From: Acidilobaceae archaeon
Lineage (GTDB): Archaea > Thermoproteota > Thermoprotei_A > Sulfolobales > Acidilobaceae
NCBI GenBank assembly: GCA_027046245.1
Contig: JALTZJ010000009.1
Coordinates: 21,596-85,595, forward strand
Reading direction: 5' to 3'
DNA: 64,000 bases
Positions within the stretch are counted from its first letter, which is position 1, and each line of letters begins with the position of its first letter. The notes under the pieces are model-generated. The model searched no databases, was not told where the DNA came from, and worked only from the letters and a program-made list of their open reading frames with translations. This document shows, in pieces, positions 1 through 7,513 of the stretch. The position numbers and the translations under genes were made by a program.

Positions 1-197
1 ATTCCCTCATCCAGTAGAATCTCTAAGGCTTCTATTCTCTCGCCAGCGGTGAGCGGATTTTCTAGTGTGAATGACTCCTGAGCGGAGCCAACAACCACGT
101 ATACACGCCTCGCTCTTTCCAGAGCCTGCTCTATCAAACTAAGATGACCCTTATGTGGAGGCTGAAATCTTCCGGGTACTACCAAGGCCTCTAGCAT
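1..197 (-). CDS. nadM: Nicotinamide-nucleotide adenylyltransferase (partial, N-terminal part)
   Basis: Only the first 65 codons are in the window; the gene continues beyond base 1. Translation from the ATG at 197 gives a nucleotidyltransferase beginning with GRFQPPHKGH, which contains the HxGH-type nucleotide-binding motif, followed by GSAQESFTLENPLTAGERIE. These two segments are characteristic of archaeal NMN adenylyltransferase, which joins NMN and ATP to form NAD in the cytoplasm. The protein begins directly with the first beta strand, as expected for the family. The C-terminal half with the ISTTXXR-type motif is not visible, so the assignment rests on the N-terminus alone. The upstream region (198-290) separates it from the GTPase gene on the same strand. 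Confidence 0.85.
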   Translation of the reverse strand, partial: MLEALVVPGRFQPPHKGHLSLIEQALERARRVYVVVGSAQESFTLENPLTAGERIEALEILLDEG

Positions 198-290
198 CTT
201 CCCCTTCACTCCGCACGCCACCTCGCAATGTTTTTAACGGGCTTTAATTCCTATCCCCGGTTGTATGGAGTGACGTTGACTCCGCTCTCT

Positions 291-1319
291 TTACTTGCTC
301 AGGATTCCCGAATCCTCGACTACAATACGGAGAATCCTTATTGCGTCGCTTCTTTCTATAGCGCTCATGGAGCCGGCTAGCTTCACTCCGTGTAGCGATT
401 CCACAGCTCTCCTTGCCTCCTCTAGTCTATCCCTACTCGCGGCGTCTGCCTTGTTGATAGCCACGTAAACGGGCTTCCCCGACACCAGCTTCTTCACGGT
501 TTCCTCAAGGAGCTTTACCTGTCTTTCAAGGGGCATATACGCCTTCTCCGTAGGGTCTACTAGAAACAGTACCACACCGGGGAGGTGCCTTAGAGCGGCC
601 GCTGCTCTCCTCTCCACAATATTCATTTCATCCACAGGCCTGTCCAGGATTCCAGGAGTGTCTATAACCTGTACTACATCTTCCCCACCTAGATTCACGT
701 GTCCTATGTGCACGGTTTTCGTGGTAAACGGGTACTCAGCCACCTTGGGTTTAGCTCTTGATACCGACCTTACAAAGCTACTCTTACCGCTGCTAGGAGG
801 ACCCGCCACTATGACTGTAGGTAGTTCGGGGTCTATGCCCGGCAAGTGCTGAATGAATACTACGAGGCTTCTAAGCAGGTCTAGGTCGCGCGAGCACCTC
901 TTGTAGAGACTTAGTATTCTCCCCCTAGCCTCCCTTGCCACACGCTCAAGCTCTCTCCTATCTTCGGCAGCCATCAAATGAAACCTGTATTTCTCGAAAA
1001 GCTCGTCAGTTAGCTTTCTCGCCCTGCTTATACAGCTAATAGACTTTCTTATCCTTGCCCTCTCGAATTCGACCTCTATAAGGCTCCAATAGAAGGGGTG
1101 CAGGTTATCTAACAGTCTTACCAGGCTCCTTATGAAGTCTGTCTTGCTTATTACAATATCTCTTACTGTCTGAAGCCTAGCGATTTCCCTCTCCCAAGGC
1201 CGCATTTTACCCTTCTTAGCCGAGAACCTCCTTCCTATTCTCTCGAGTATCTCATCGTACGTCGGCACATGTATATGCTTAGCCTCCTCCGCCGGGTCTA
1301 CTAGCTTTCCTCCCGACAC
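291..1319 (-). CDS. Nog1-like GTP-binding protein
   Basis: A 342-residue GTPase of the OBG/Nog1 type, a family tied to ribosome assembly. Residues 1-160 are helical and basic, like the Nog1 N-terminal domain. The G domain shows G1 GPPSSGKS (173-180), a G2 threonine in PFTT (197-200), G3 DTPG (220-223) and G4 NKAD (289-292). It is much shorter than eukaryotic NOG1 and lacks the long C-terminal extension, which is normal for archaeal members. The start is a GTG. The gene overlaps the 3' end of the upstream TFB-like gene by 19 bases, which suggests cotranscription and coupled translation. The binding chemistry is clear; the link to large-subunit assembly is by family only. Confidence 0.82.
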   Translation of the reverse strand: MSGGKLVDPAEEAKHIHVPTYDEILERIGRRFSAKKGKMRPWEREIARLQTVRDIVISKTDFIRSLVRLLDNLHPFYWSLIEVEFERARIRKSISCISRARKLTDELFEKYRFHLMAAEDRRELERVAREARGRILSLYKRCSRDLDLLRSLVVFIQHLPGIDPELPTVIVAGPPSSGKSSFVRSVSRAKPKVAEYPFTTKTVHIGHVNLGGEDVVQVIDTPGILDRPVDEMNIVERRAAAALRHLPGVVLFLVDPTEKAYMPLERQVKLLEETVKKLVSGKPVYVAINKADAASRDRLEEARRAVESLHGVKLAGSMSAIERSDAIRILRIVVEDSGILSK

Positions 1320-1879
1320 CCTCTTTGTACCCTTACCGCTATATCATCTAGTAGAGGGCTATATTCGGCTGCGAGTACCCTGAGCCTCGACACGCTAGCC
1401 CCAGACTTGTTTGAAGCCTCTCTTACGCACCGCTCCTTCCCCTTACCCTCCGCCCTACAAAGAACGTAGAGAGCAAGGCCTACAGCGACTCTCGAAGTCT
1501 TGCCTTCAAGCACGCCTGCATCCTCTAATAGCTTCCTAGCAGCTGCTACCCTTTCCTCTCCTCTAGATATCCTCTCGGCCTCCAAGTCCAACAGCGACAC
1601 TACCTTCCTTTTCTCATAGTCGTACACGCCGCCAACACGGAGCACCCTCCTGTATATTGCTCTTAGCGTTGACGGGTGAAGCGCGCTCCTCCTCCTAAAA
1701 GGTCTGCCTCTACGCTTCGCACCCCGATTCTCCGGCTCGCCCCAGCTATACATGCCTACTACATCCTCTATTACATCCTCGCTAACTACGCTTCCACACG
1801 ACATACAGACAAGCATGCCCTCAGGGTTCCTGGCAAGCCTGAAGGAGCCGCAATGACTGCAATGAAGGCCCGCCTCCAC
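1301..1879 (-). CDS. Short TFB/TFIIB-related zinc-ribbon protein
   Basis: 192 residues. The N-terminus has a TFIIB-type zinc ribbon with Cys7-x2-Cys10 and Cys25-x2-Cys28, followed by GSVVSEDV, which resembles the ribbon end of archaeal TFB. A basic linker (GRPFRRRSALHPST) comes next, and then only about 110 residues of helical sequence. A normal TFB has two cyclin-like repeats and about 300 residues, so this protein has room for one repeat at most. It may be a diverged accessory transcription factor or an unrelated user of the ribbon fold. It begins with GTG and its end overlaps the Nog1-like GTPase gene, its apparent operon partner. The ribbon is clear; the function is inferred. Confidence 0.6.
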   Translation of the reverse strand: MEAGLHCSHCGSFRLARNPEGMLVCMSCGSVVSEDVIEDVVGMYSWGEPENRGAKRRGRPFRRRSALHPSTLRAIYRRVLRVGGVYDYEKRKVVSLLDLEAERISRGEERVAAARKLLEDAGVLEGKTSRVAVGLALYVLCRAEGKGKERCVREASNKSGASVSRLRVLAAEYSPLLDDIAVRVQRGCREES

Positions 1880-2037
1880 AAGCGCCCACCTCCCCCTCTC
1901 ACCATAGTTCTAGAAGGGGTGCCGGAGGGCTGCATGGAGTCTAGGAGCTACTGCATACCGTAGGGGGAGGCCCCGAGGCGCGAAAGTAACTGCACCTGAG
2001 TGCATGTGAAGGCGGTGCGTCAATAGCAGCTGGTTAT

Positions 2038-2706
2038 ATGGGCTTACTAGGCGCAGGAGTCCCTAGCGGGATCGGGGGAGGTGCCTGCTGGGCCTTGTCG
2101 CTGTATGTGGGCGGCACTGCTATAGGGTTGAGGGTCTCTAGCGGTGTTGTTCTTGCTACTGACAGGCGCATGAGCTATGGCAGCTTTATCATGAGCAGAA
2201 ACTTTAAGAAGGCATTTAAGATTAACGAACGCATTGCCGTCGCCTTCACCGGGCTTTACGGCGACATGGGTGGGCTTGTGAGGTTCCTTGAGAGCCAGGC
2301 CAGGCTCTATGAGAACGAGCGCGGTAAGCCTATGCCGGTCTATGCTGCAGCTAAGCTTCTGAGTAACTTACTCTACTCCTATAGGTTCTATCCATTCCTT
2401 GTAGAGGCGTTAGTTGGCGGGGTGGAGGCGAGCGGCGAAGCCAGACTCTACGTTCTTGACCCCCTGGGCAGCATAATAGAGGAGGACTACGCAGCAGCGG
2501 GTACCGGAGCGACTATGGCATTCGGTGTTTTAGAGGCGGGATACCGTAGCGATCTGTCCCTCGAGGATGCTGAGAAGCTAGCAGTCGACGCTATGAAGGC
2601 TGCTGTGGCTAGAGACGCTGGTAGCGGCGATGGCGTAGATCTTATAGTGGTTTCGCGGAGCGGCGTCTACGAGAAGAGCGTTAGATTTAGAGTTGTGAGC
2701 GAGTAG
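2038..2706 (+). CDS. psmB: Proteasome beta subunit, apparently without catalytic Thr1
   Basis: 222 residues with the full proteasome beta fold: [23 protein letters not shown], a [14 protein letters not shown] segment and a C-terminal [13 protein letters not shown]. Aligning on the invariant G5, D17 and K33 of the family (here Gly30, Asp42 and Lys58) puts Gly26 at the place of the catalytic Thr1: the sequence reads GG-TAIGL where active subunits have G-TTTVGI. Asp17 and Lys33 equivalents are kept. Crenarchaea usually carry two beta subunits, one of which can be inactive; this looks like that structural type. A propeptide-like stretch of about 25 residues precedes the core. The chosen start is the ATG at 2038. 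Endonuclease V follows 7 bases downstream. Confidence 0.85.
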   Translation: MGLLGAGVPSGIGGGACWALSLYVGGTAIGLRVSSGVVLATDRRMSYGSFIMSRNFKKAFKINERIAVAFTGLYGDMGGLVRFLESQARLYENERGKPMPVYAAAKLLSNLLYSYRFYPFLVEALVGGVEASGEARLYVLDPLGSIIEEDYAAAGTGATMAFGVLEAGYRSDLSLEDAEKLAVDAMKAAVARDAGSGDGVDLIVVSRSGVYEKSVRFRVVSE

Positions 2707-2713
2707 CAGAGCC

Positions 2714-3430
2714 TTGGCATGCGGCTTCAATGTTTCTAAGGCTGAAAGAGCGCAGAGAATACTCTCACGTAGAGTTACTCTAAGAGACAACTACCCCCCG
2801 CTTCACAAGGTTGCAGGCCTGGATGTCGCCTACGCTAAACGCGGAGAAGACATCATCGGGATTGGTGTCGCAGTCCTGCTAGAGTACCCGTCGATGAAGG
2901 TTAGAAGTTGCACTGTATACTTAGATAAGGTTTGCGTGCCGTATATTCCGGGCTTTCTCGCCTTTAGAGAGATGGCTGTGCTAGGCCCTGCTATAGCTAA
3001 GCTCGAGAAGCCCGACCTGGTGGTTGTCGACGGTCATGGTATCGCTCATCCCAGGCGATTCGGCATAGCTAGCCATGTCGGCGTAGTTACAGGTCTTCCT
3101 AGTATAGGGGTTGCTAAGCGCCGCCTAACCGGGGTTGAAGTCGAGGATCGCAGCAAGATTTACATAGTACATGGCGGCGAGAAGGTGGGCGTCGTAATTA
3201 GACGCGGTAGGAGTAGGATCTATGTCAGTCCAGGGCATCGAGTTAGCGTTGACGGGGCAGCCCGATTAATCGAGTCGATGACACTTGGAGCGAGAAGGCT
3301 GCCTGAGCCCACGAGAGTTGCCGACAGTATTAGTAAGATAGTGAGACGAGCTGTATCTGCTGGCGGCGTTGAGAGGGCCTTTGAAGCTGCCAGTATCTGC
3401 CGGGTTTACTTATCTAGGAGCCTGCAGTAG
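2714..3430 (+). CDS. nfi: Endonuclease V (deaminated-base repair nuclease)
   Basis: 238 residues. The family signatures are all present: GLDVAY (catalytic Asp37), PYIPGFLAFREM (Glu86, with the wedge Tyr-Ile-Pro-Gly) and VDGHGIAHPRRFGIASHVG (Asp106 and the His/Arg cluster). These residues form the metal site that nicks the second phosphodiester 3' of deoxyinosine. The enzyme deals with adenine deamination, a frequent lesion at high temperature. The start is a TTG 7 bases after the proteasome beta gene, so the two are probably cotranscribed. Its last 25 bases overlap the convergent DUF357-cytidylyltransferase gene. Length is normal for the archaeal family. Confidence 0.93.
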   Translation: MACGFNVSKAERAQRILSRRVTLRDNYPPLHKVAGLDVAYAKRGEDIIGIGVAVLLEYPSMKVRSCTVYLDKVCVPYIPGFLAFREMAVLGPAIAKLEKPDLVVVDGHGIAHPRRFGIASHVGVVTGLPSIGVAKRRLTGVEVEDRSKIYIVHGGEKVGVVIRRGRSRIYVSPGHRVSVDGAARLIESMTLGARRLPEPTRVADSISKIVRRAVSAGGVERAFEAASICRVYLSRSLQ

Positions 3431-4146
3431 CTGCCACTGCACACTTTCCGGAGTATGTCGCTACTAGATCTCATGCCTCCTGCAAAGACTCGTTTCTCCT
3501 CGAATCTAACTACTTCGGGTCTATAGCCTAACTCCTTCTCCACCTCAGCCGCTAATCTATCCTCTTCAAAGGGTTGATCGGGCCCCAGGAAGATTATGTC
3601 AGGTTTAACCCGCGCTACACTCTCCATGAAGCTTTTTTCACTCCCCAGAAAGGCCTCGTAGACGTAGCGTATACTTCCCACAACAGCTAGTCTAGCCTCC
3701 TCGGGTAGAACGGGCTCTTTGCCCTTGATCCTCTTTACAGTAGAGTCCCTGGCGACTACGACGTACGGCTTCCCAAGCGTACTAGCCGCTCTAAACAACT
3801 CTATATGACCCGGGTGAAGTAAGTCGAACGTGCCTCCCAGGAATACGCGGCGCTCGAGAAGTCTCCTCTCGGGCCATCGGGGCTCAACGACGCCAAGATA
3901 CTTCAAGGCGTCTATGAGGCCCTCAGCATAGCTCGCTGCAGCCAATGCAGTCGCATAGTCGCCCCTAGCATAATAATACTCTGCATCTCCTACGTACCTT
4001 TTAGCGGCATCCAGCAGAGCGTCTACATCAAAGCCTGATACACGTATATCCTCTTTTTCCAGACCCTCAAGTGCCCGTTTAGCTCCTGCTATGTAGACCC
4101 ATACTCTCTCCTTTAACTCCAACTCTAAGTGCCCCCAAGGTAGCAC
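3406..4146 (-). CDS. DUF357 domain fused to RibL-type cytidylyltransferase (probable FAD synthase)
   Basis: 246 residues in two parts. Residues 1-95 form a helical domain resembling DUF357 (small archaeal domain rich in paired helices, here containing YARGDYATALAAASYAEGLIDAL). Residues 100-235 form a nucleotidyltransferase with GGTFDLLHPGH (104-114), VVVARDSTVKRIKG and FLGPDQPFEEDRL, which is the pattern of archaeal RibL, the enzyme adenylating FMN to FAD. A phosphopantetheine adenylyltransferase is a less likely alternative. Start is a GTG at 4146. The 3' end overlaps the convergent endonuclease V gene by 25 bases. The domain order is seen directly; the FAD synthase role is by family resemblance. 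Confidence 0.75.
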   Translation of the reverse strand: MLPWGHLELELKERVWVYIAGAKRALEGLEKEDIRVSGFDVDALLDAAKRYVGDAEYYYARGDYATALAAASYAEGLIDALKYLGVVEPRWPERRLLERRVFLGGTFDLLHPGHIELFRAASTLGKPYVVVARDSTVKRIKGKEPVLPEEARLAVVGSIRYVYEAFLGSEKSFMESVARVKPDIIFLGPDQPFEEDRLAAEVEKELGYRPEVVRFEEKRVFAGGMRSSSDILRKVCSGSYCRLLDK

Positions 4147-4283
4147 AGCTTGGCGCTACTAGCGCCTTTGAGCGACCAAACACTTAACTCCCTAGACGGG
4201 GGGTATCCGCGTGTAAAGGCTGATTCTATGATGTAGGAAGAGAGGTAATAGGGAGGAGCCCTCATGCGCTGGGGCTAAGGGTG

Positions 4284-4398
4284 TGGCGGGCCCGCCGGGA
4301 TTTGAACCCGGGACTTCCGCCCTCCGCGGGGCGGCCAGGCGCCCGTGGTGGTCTACGGGTTAAGAGCCCGCCGCTCTACCAGGCTGAGCTACGGGCCC
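4284..4398 (-). tRNA. tRNA-Lys (CTT) with an intron-like insertion in the variable region
   Basis: The minus strand folds as a tRNA: acceptor GGGCCCG/CGGGCCC, D stem GCTC/GAGC, anticodon stem GCGGG/CCCGT with loop CTCTTAA (anticodon CTT), T arm CCGGG-TTCAAAT-CCCGG, discriminator G and encoded CCA (4284-4286). After the anticodon stem there are 43 bases before the T stem where 5 are expected, so about 38 bases must be removed. The insertion lies 3' of the anticodon stem, not at the canonical 37/38 site, and contains a perfect 6-bp hairpin CCGCCC/GGGCGG. The exact junctions cannot be fixed because they are ambiguous by one base. Coordinates include CCA. Confidence 0.88.
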
Positions 4399-4449
4399 GC
4401 GGCCCTGCAGGAGTGATCACTGGGGCCGGGCCTATTAAAAGTTGAGTGT

Positions 4450-5799
4450 CTATGCGAGCATTAGGTCCTTGTATTTCTCCACTAGTCTAACGCTCCTCTT
4501 GAGGTCGGCGAAGAGCTTTTCTGCTTCCTTAACGTCTTCGACTTCCACCTTTGTTGATCCTCTCCTCAACGCTACTATCCTTGATGGTTCTAGGAGTTGT
4601 ATAGCGTATCTTAAACTCTTATTGAATCCTATCTCCGTTAACGTCTCAAGGGCTTCCTCTGAGAGTGCAACCTCTTCTTCGTCGGCTCTTATCCTTAGTA
4701 TTTCTTTTATCTCTTCCTTTGTGTATGGCCTCGTAGTTATTATGAGTAACCTGTCTAGAAGGTCTCTAGGCATGCCATGGGGGCTCTCTATATCTGTCCC
4801 CCTTATCTTCGTTATGCCCCTGTTCGTTGCTAGTACTATTACTGGAGCGAACTCGCTTTCCATCGCCTTTGTGAGGAAGGCGAAGGACTCTAGATCCAGT
4901 AGGTGGGCGTCATCTATAAACATTACTCCGGCTACTATCTCTGCCTTGCCCTCGTCAATCCACTTCTTTACTAGCTCGTCGGCCCGCTTCCTATCTTCGC
5001 TGGTTATCCCCCTCTCCGCCTCGAAGAAGCTTATGAACCCTGTGAATGCTACTCTCTGAGCCGCTATAGTCATGTCTATGTCGTGGAGTGATATAACCCT
5101 TGTGAACTCCCTTCTCTTCTTAACCCTGCCTTCAGGGATCTCCACCTCTCTTATGAGGCTTAGATCGAACCTTCTCTTGGCCCTGCCGCGGCCCCTGCCA
5201 AGTAGCCTTACAGCGCCGGTCTCAGCGTCTATTGCTATTACATCACCCTCCCTTATTCTAAGCTCGTATAGCTGAGCAGCTATCTCGGGGCCCACCGTCA
5301 ATGTTAGGCTCTCATCGGTGGTTTCGAGGGTGATCCGTGCACCCTCTATCACGGGATAGGGATGAATAGGCGTCTCCTCTCGGAGGAATTCAAGTTCTCT
5401 AACTACGCCTTCATACACCTCTCTTACTTCCCTTATCCTAACGCCGATAGCTTTCCTGAGAGCCTGCATAAGCCTCTCTATCTTATCGCCACCGAAATAC
5501 AGTTCGCCTGCGTTTATGGCTACAAACGGTGTGTCCTCACCCAGCTCTCTAGCCATGGCTAGCGCTATAGCAGTCTTGCCCGTGCCCGGCGGCCCTACTA
5601 TGAGTACACCACGACCGCCTAGCTTGCCCTCGCGAACCATCTCCACGATAACTCCAGCAGCCTCCCTAGCTTCCTCTTGCCCTACTAGCCCGTCTGCTAC
5701 CTTCCTGGCCTTGCCGTTTTCGTCAAGACCCAAGCCGCGTATGTGACTATGAGCATGGGCCCTTGATGGCCTAGGAGCAGCCACTCTTATCTCGACCAC
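4450..5799 (-). CDS. TIP49/RuvB-like AAA+ ATPase
   Basis: 449 residues from the chosen GTG at 5799. Archaeal homologue of eukaryotic RuvBL1/RuvBL2: N-terminus VEIRVAAP, then AHSHIRGLGLDENGKA (typical TIP49 entry), Walker A GPPGTGKT (69-76), the inserted OB-like domain between Walker motifs (about 110-240), Walker B FIDDAH (294-299), sensor 1 ATNRG and a C-terminal sensor 2 region. A longer frame opens at 5838, but a strong Shine-Dalgarno GGAGGAGGTG sits just before the GTG at 5799 and the family starts there. The Walker B has Asp-Asp where most family members have Asp-Glu. Probably acts in chromatin or RNP remodelling; the archaeal role is not established. Confidence 0.9.
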   Translation of the reverse strand: MVEIRVAAPRPSRAHAHSHIRGLGLDENGKARKVADGLVGQEEAREAAGVIVEMVREGKLGGRGVLIVGPPGTGKTAIALAMARELGEDTPFVAINAGELYFGGDKIERLMQALRKAIGVRIREVREVYEGVVRELEFLREETPIHPYPVIEGARITLETTDESLTLTVGPEIAAQLYELRIREGDVIAIDAETGAVRLLGRGRGRAKRRFDLSLIREVEIPEGRVKKRREFTRVISLHDIDMTIAAQRVAFTGFISFFEAERGITSEDRKRADELVKKWIDEGKAEIVAGVMFIDDAHLLDLESFAFLTKAMESEFAPVIVLATNRGITKIRGTDIESPHGMPRDLLDRLLIITTRPYTKEEIKEILRIRADEEEVALSEEALETLTEIGFNKSLRYAIQLLEPSRIVALRRGSTKVEVEDVKEAEKLFADLKRSVRLVEKYKDLMLA

Positions 5800-5968
5800 G
5801 CCTCTACACCTCCTCCCCCGACTGAGACTTTCCCGCACGCCGTTCTCATCTAAGATTGAAGCGGAAGGCGATCCCCCAGATTCTTAGCAGAATGTAGTCT
5901 AATCGCCGGAATTAAGGCCTAATGCGTGGATCTGTCTTGTTTACAGGAGAAGAGAAAAGTAAAATCTT

Positions 5969-6463
5969 CTATTCCTCGTCTTCAATTTCATCCTCTTCAT
6001 CGCTCCGTGTAGCCTTCCTCGCTAGTACGTATACGCTCTCAGCTATATACTTTAGAGCCGCCCGGACCTTCAAGTGCTCTATCGTGGTATGAAGCCCTTC
6101 TACCCTTATTTCCCTCCCCCTAATATCAAGCTTAATCGCCTCCTCAGGTGGAATACCGCTAGCCAGCTGTCTGTCCCTGATTTCACTTACAATCTCTTCT
6201 AGATACGTTGTTAACTCCTCTGGAAGAGGCCAGTTACCTTCAAGGACTAGCCTTAGATGCTTTTCTCCTCTATATAGTTTTGCAACCTTTCTCCTGCCTA
6301 CTTTAACATCCTCCACCCTTTCATCTATCGAGGGTCTGGGCACTCCCTCCAGCTCAGCCATTATCCTCTTGAGTATTGCTAGCTCTTCTTCTAGCTCCTC
6401 GATCCTCCTCTTAACCCACTCAAGCGCTTCCTCCCGAGTCCTCTCTATACCCCTAGCTCCCAC
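5969..6463 (-). CDS. Conserved-looking hypothetical protein with N-terminal coiled coil
   Basis: 164 residues, not recognised. Residues 8-45 are a charged heptad-like coiled coil (WVKRRIEELEEELAILKRIM). The middle is a mixed alpha/beta region with LVLEGNWPLPEELTTYLEEI and a C-terminal helix ending in an acidic tail (DEEDEIEDEE). No enzyme motif or membrane segment is visible. The start is GTG at 6463, and the coding bias (third-position pattern, few rare codons) fits the neighbours. It stands alone between the TIP49 gene and the DUF2153-like gene on the same strand. The coiled coil suggests a multimeric or adaptor protein, but no function can be given. Confidence 0.6.
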   Translation of the reverse strand: MGARGIERTREEALEWVKRRIEELEEELAILKRIMAELEGVPRPSIDERVEDVKVGRRKVAKLYRGEKHLRLVLEGNWPLPEELTTYLEEIVSEIRDRQLASGIPPEEAIKLDIRGREIRVEGLHTTIEHLKVRAALKYIAESVYVLARKATRSDEEDEIEDEE

Positions 6464-6581
6464 GAGGAGCCCCTTAGAAAAACTTGTGACTCAAGGCGAG
6501 AAGAAGGGTGTAAGGTTTAGTAGTAGCTCGGTAATACCTGTGAACCGACTTGACTAATGGAACTAATGTCGACTCTGCTCT

Positions 6582-7019
6582 CTATATGGACATGCTTGAG
6601 CCGCGGCCTTCCTCTCTCTCCCTTCCTAGGTCTCTTAGGTGAGAGAGTAGAGGATTGAGTTTTCCTTCCCTACTTTTCTCCTCTATTATGTCCTTAACAC
6701 TGCTAGTATGTCTTATATCGAGTTCTAGTAGCAGCTCCATCATCTTTAGGGTCGTATCCCATACATCTATTAATAGTTCTCGGGGTATGTTGCTTGATAT
6801 GAATGGGTCTTGGAGCCAGTCGTCGAACGCCTTTAAGGTTCTTATCATGTGATTAAATGCTATCCTCGTGTGTATGATTATGTCTAGTCTGTCACTCTCT
6901 CTAACTTGGGGGTCGAGATCGCGGAACATCTCTAGTATTGAACGCTGCAGTTGAACCCATCGCTCAAGGCTTCTGACAAACGCAGCCACATCGACCGGCC
7001 TTGACATAGCTCTGAGCAC
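6582..7019 (-). CDS. DUF2153-like archaeal protein
   Basis: 145 residues, all alpha-helical in appearance, with the stretches RSLERWVQLQRSILEMFRDL, DRLDIIIHTRIAFNHMIRTL and KAFDDWLQDPFI. These resemble the small archaeal family DUF2153, whose function is unknown; the match is from memory and not tested. No catalytic motif, signal sequence or membrane helix is visible. The first codons (MLRAMSRPVD) leave room for a start at the internal ATG five codons in. It lies upstream of no obvious operon partner: 70 bases separate it from the Trm112-like gene and about 120 from the coiled-coil protein, all on the same strand. Confidence 0.6.
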   Translation of the reverse strand: MLRAMSRPVDVAAFVRSLERWVQLQRSILEMFRDLDPQVRESDRLDIIIHTRIAFNHMIRTLKAFDDWLQDPFISSNIPRELLIDVWDTTLKMMELLLELDIRHTSSVKDIIEEKSREGKLNPLLSHLRDLGREREEGRGSSMSI

Positions 7020-7090
7020 CCCACAGTTATCCTAGATTAGCGGGGTCACCCTATATTCTATGGCTACTATGGCTCGTTAGGGGATGCTCG

Positions 7091-7507
7091 CTACTTTTGC
7101 TGACTCTGCGTCTCTGCTTCTCCGCTCGTTAGCGGTGGAATCTTCATGTGCCTTGCCACCCATTCCGGCAGCCTCTCCTTATACTTTTTAATGAAGTCTA
7201 GATACTTCCGGTCATCACGATATTTATCGTCGAGCATTACTACTATCCCTTCCGTTATCGGGTACCATCGGCCGCAGACGGGGCAAACTATTATGCCCTC
7301 CTCTATCTCGCGGCTCATACATGTCGATACGCAGCTCTTCAACGGCACGGAGGATGCCTGCCTATCGTATAGATAGCACCACCTTCTGCACTTCACTTTC
7401 TCCGGGCTTCCAGGGAGTTCGGCTTCCTTCTCCTTGAAGGGGTAGATGATGAGTCTCGTGTTACCGCATGCAGGGCACGCTAGTAACTCGGCGTGGAACC
7501 ACCGCAA
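7091..7507 (-). CDS. Trm112-like zinc-binding protein
   Basis: 138 residues. An N-terminal LLACPACG and a C-terminal IIVCPVCGRWYPITEGIVVML make up the split zinc ribbon and hydrophobic edge strand of Trm112/UPF0434 proteins. Between them is a helical insert of about 60 residues with additional cysteines (RRWCYL, KSCVSTCMS). Trm112 binds and activates several methyltransferases, including Mtq2, which modifies the class I release factor, and tRNA methyltransferases. A HemK/Mtq2-like enzyme is encoded at 48484-49152, which makes a partner available within this window. The gene ends 7 bases from its upstream neighbour, the phosphohexomutase gene, so the two are probably cotranscribed. Confidence 0.75.
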   Translation of the reverse strand: MRWFHAELLACPACGNTRLIIYPFKEKEAELPGSPEKVKCRRWCYLYDRQASSVPLKSCVSTCMSREIEEGIIVCPVCGRWYPITEGIVVMLDDKYRDDRKYLDFIKKYKERLPEWVARHMKIPPLTSGEAETQSQQK

Positions 7508-7513
7508 CGATTT

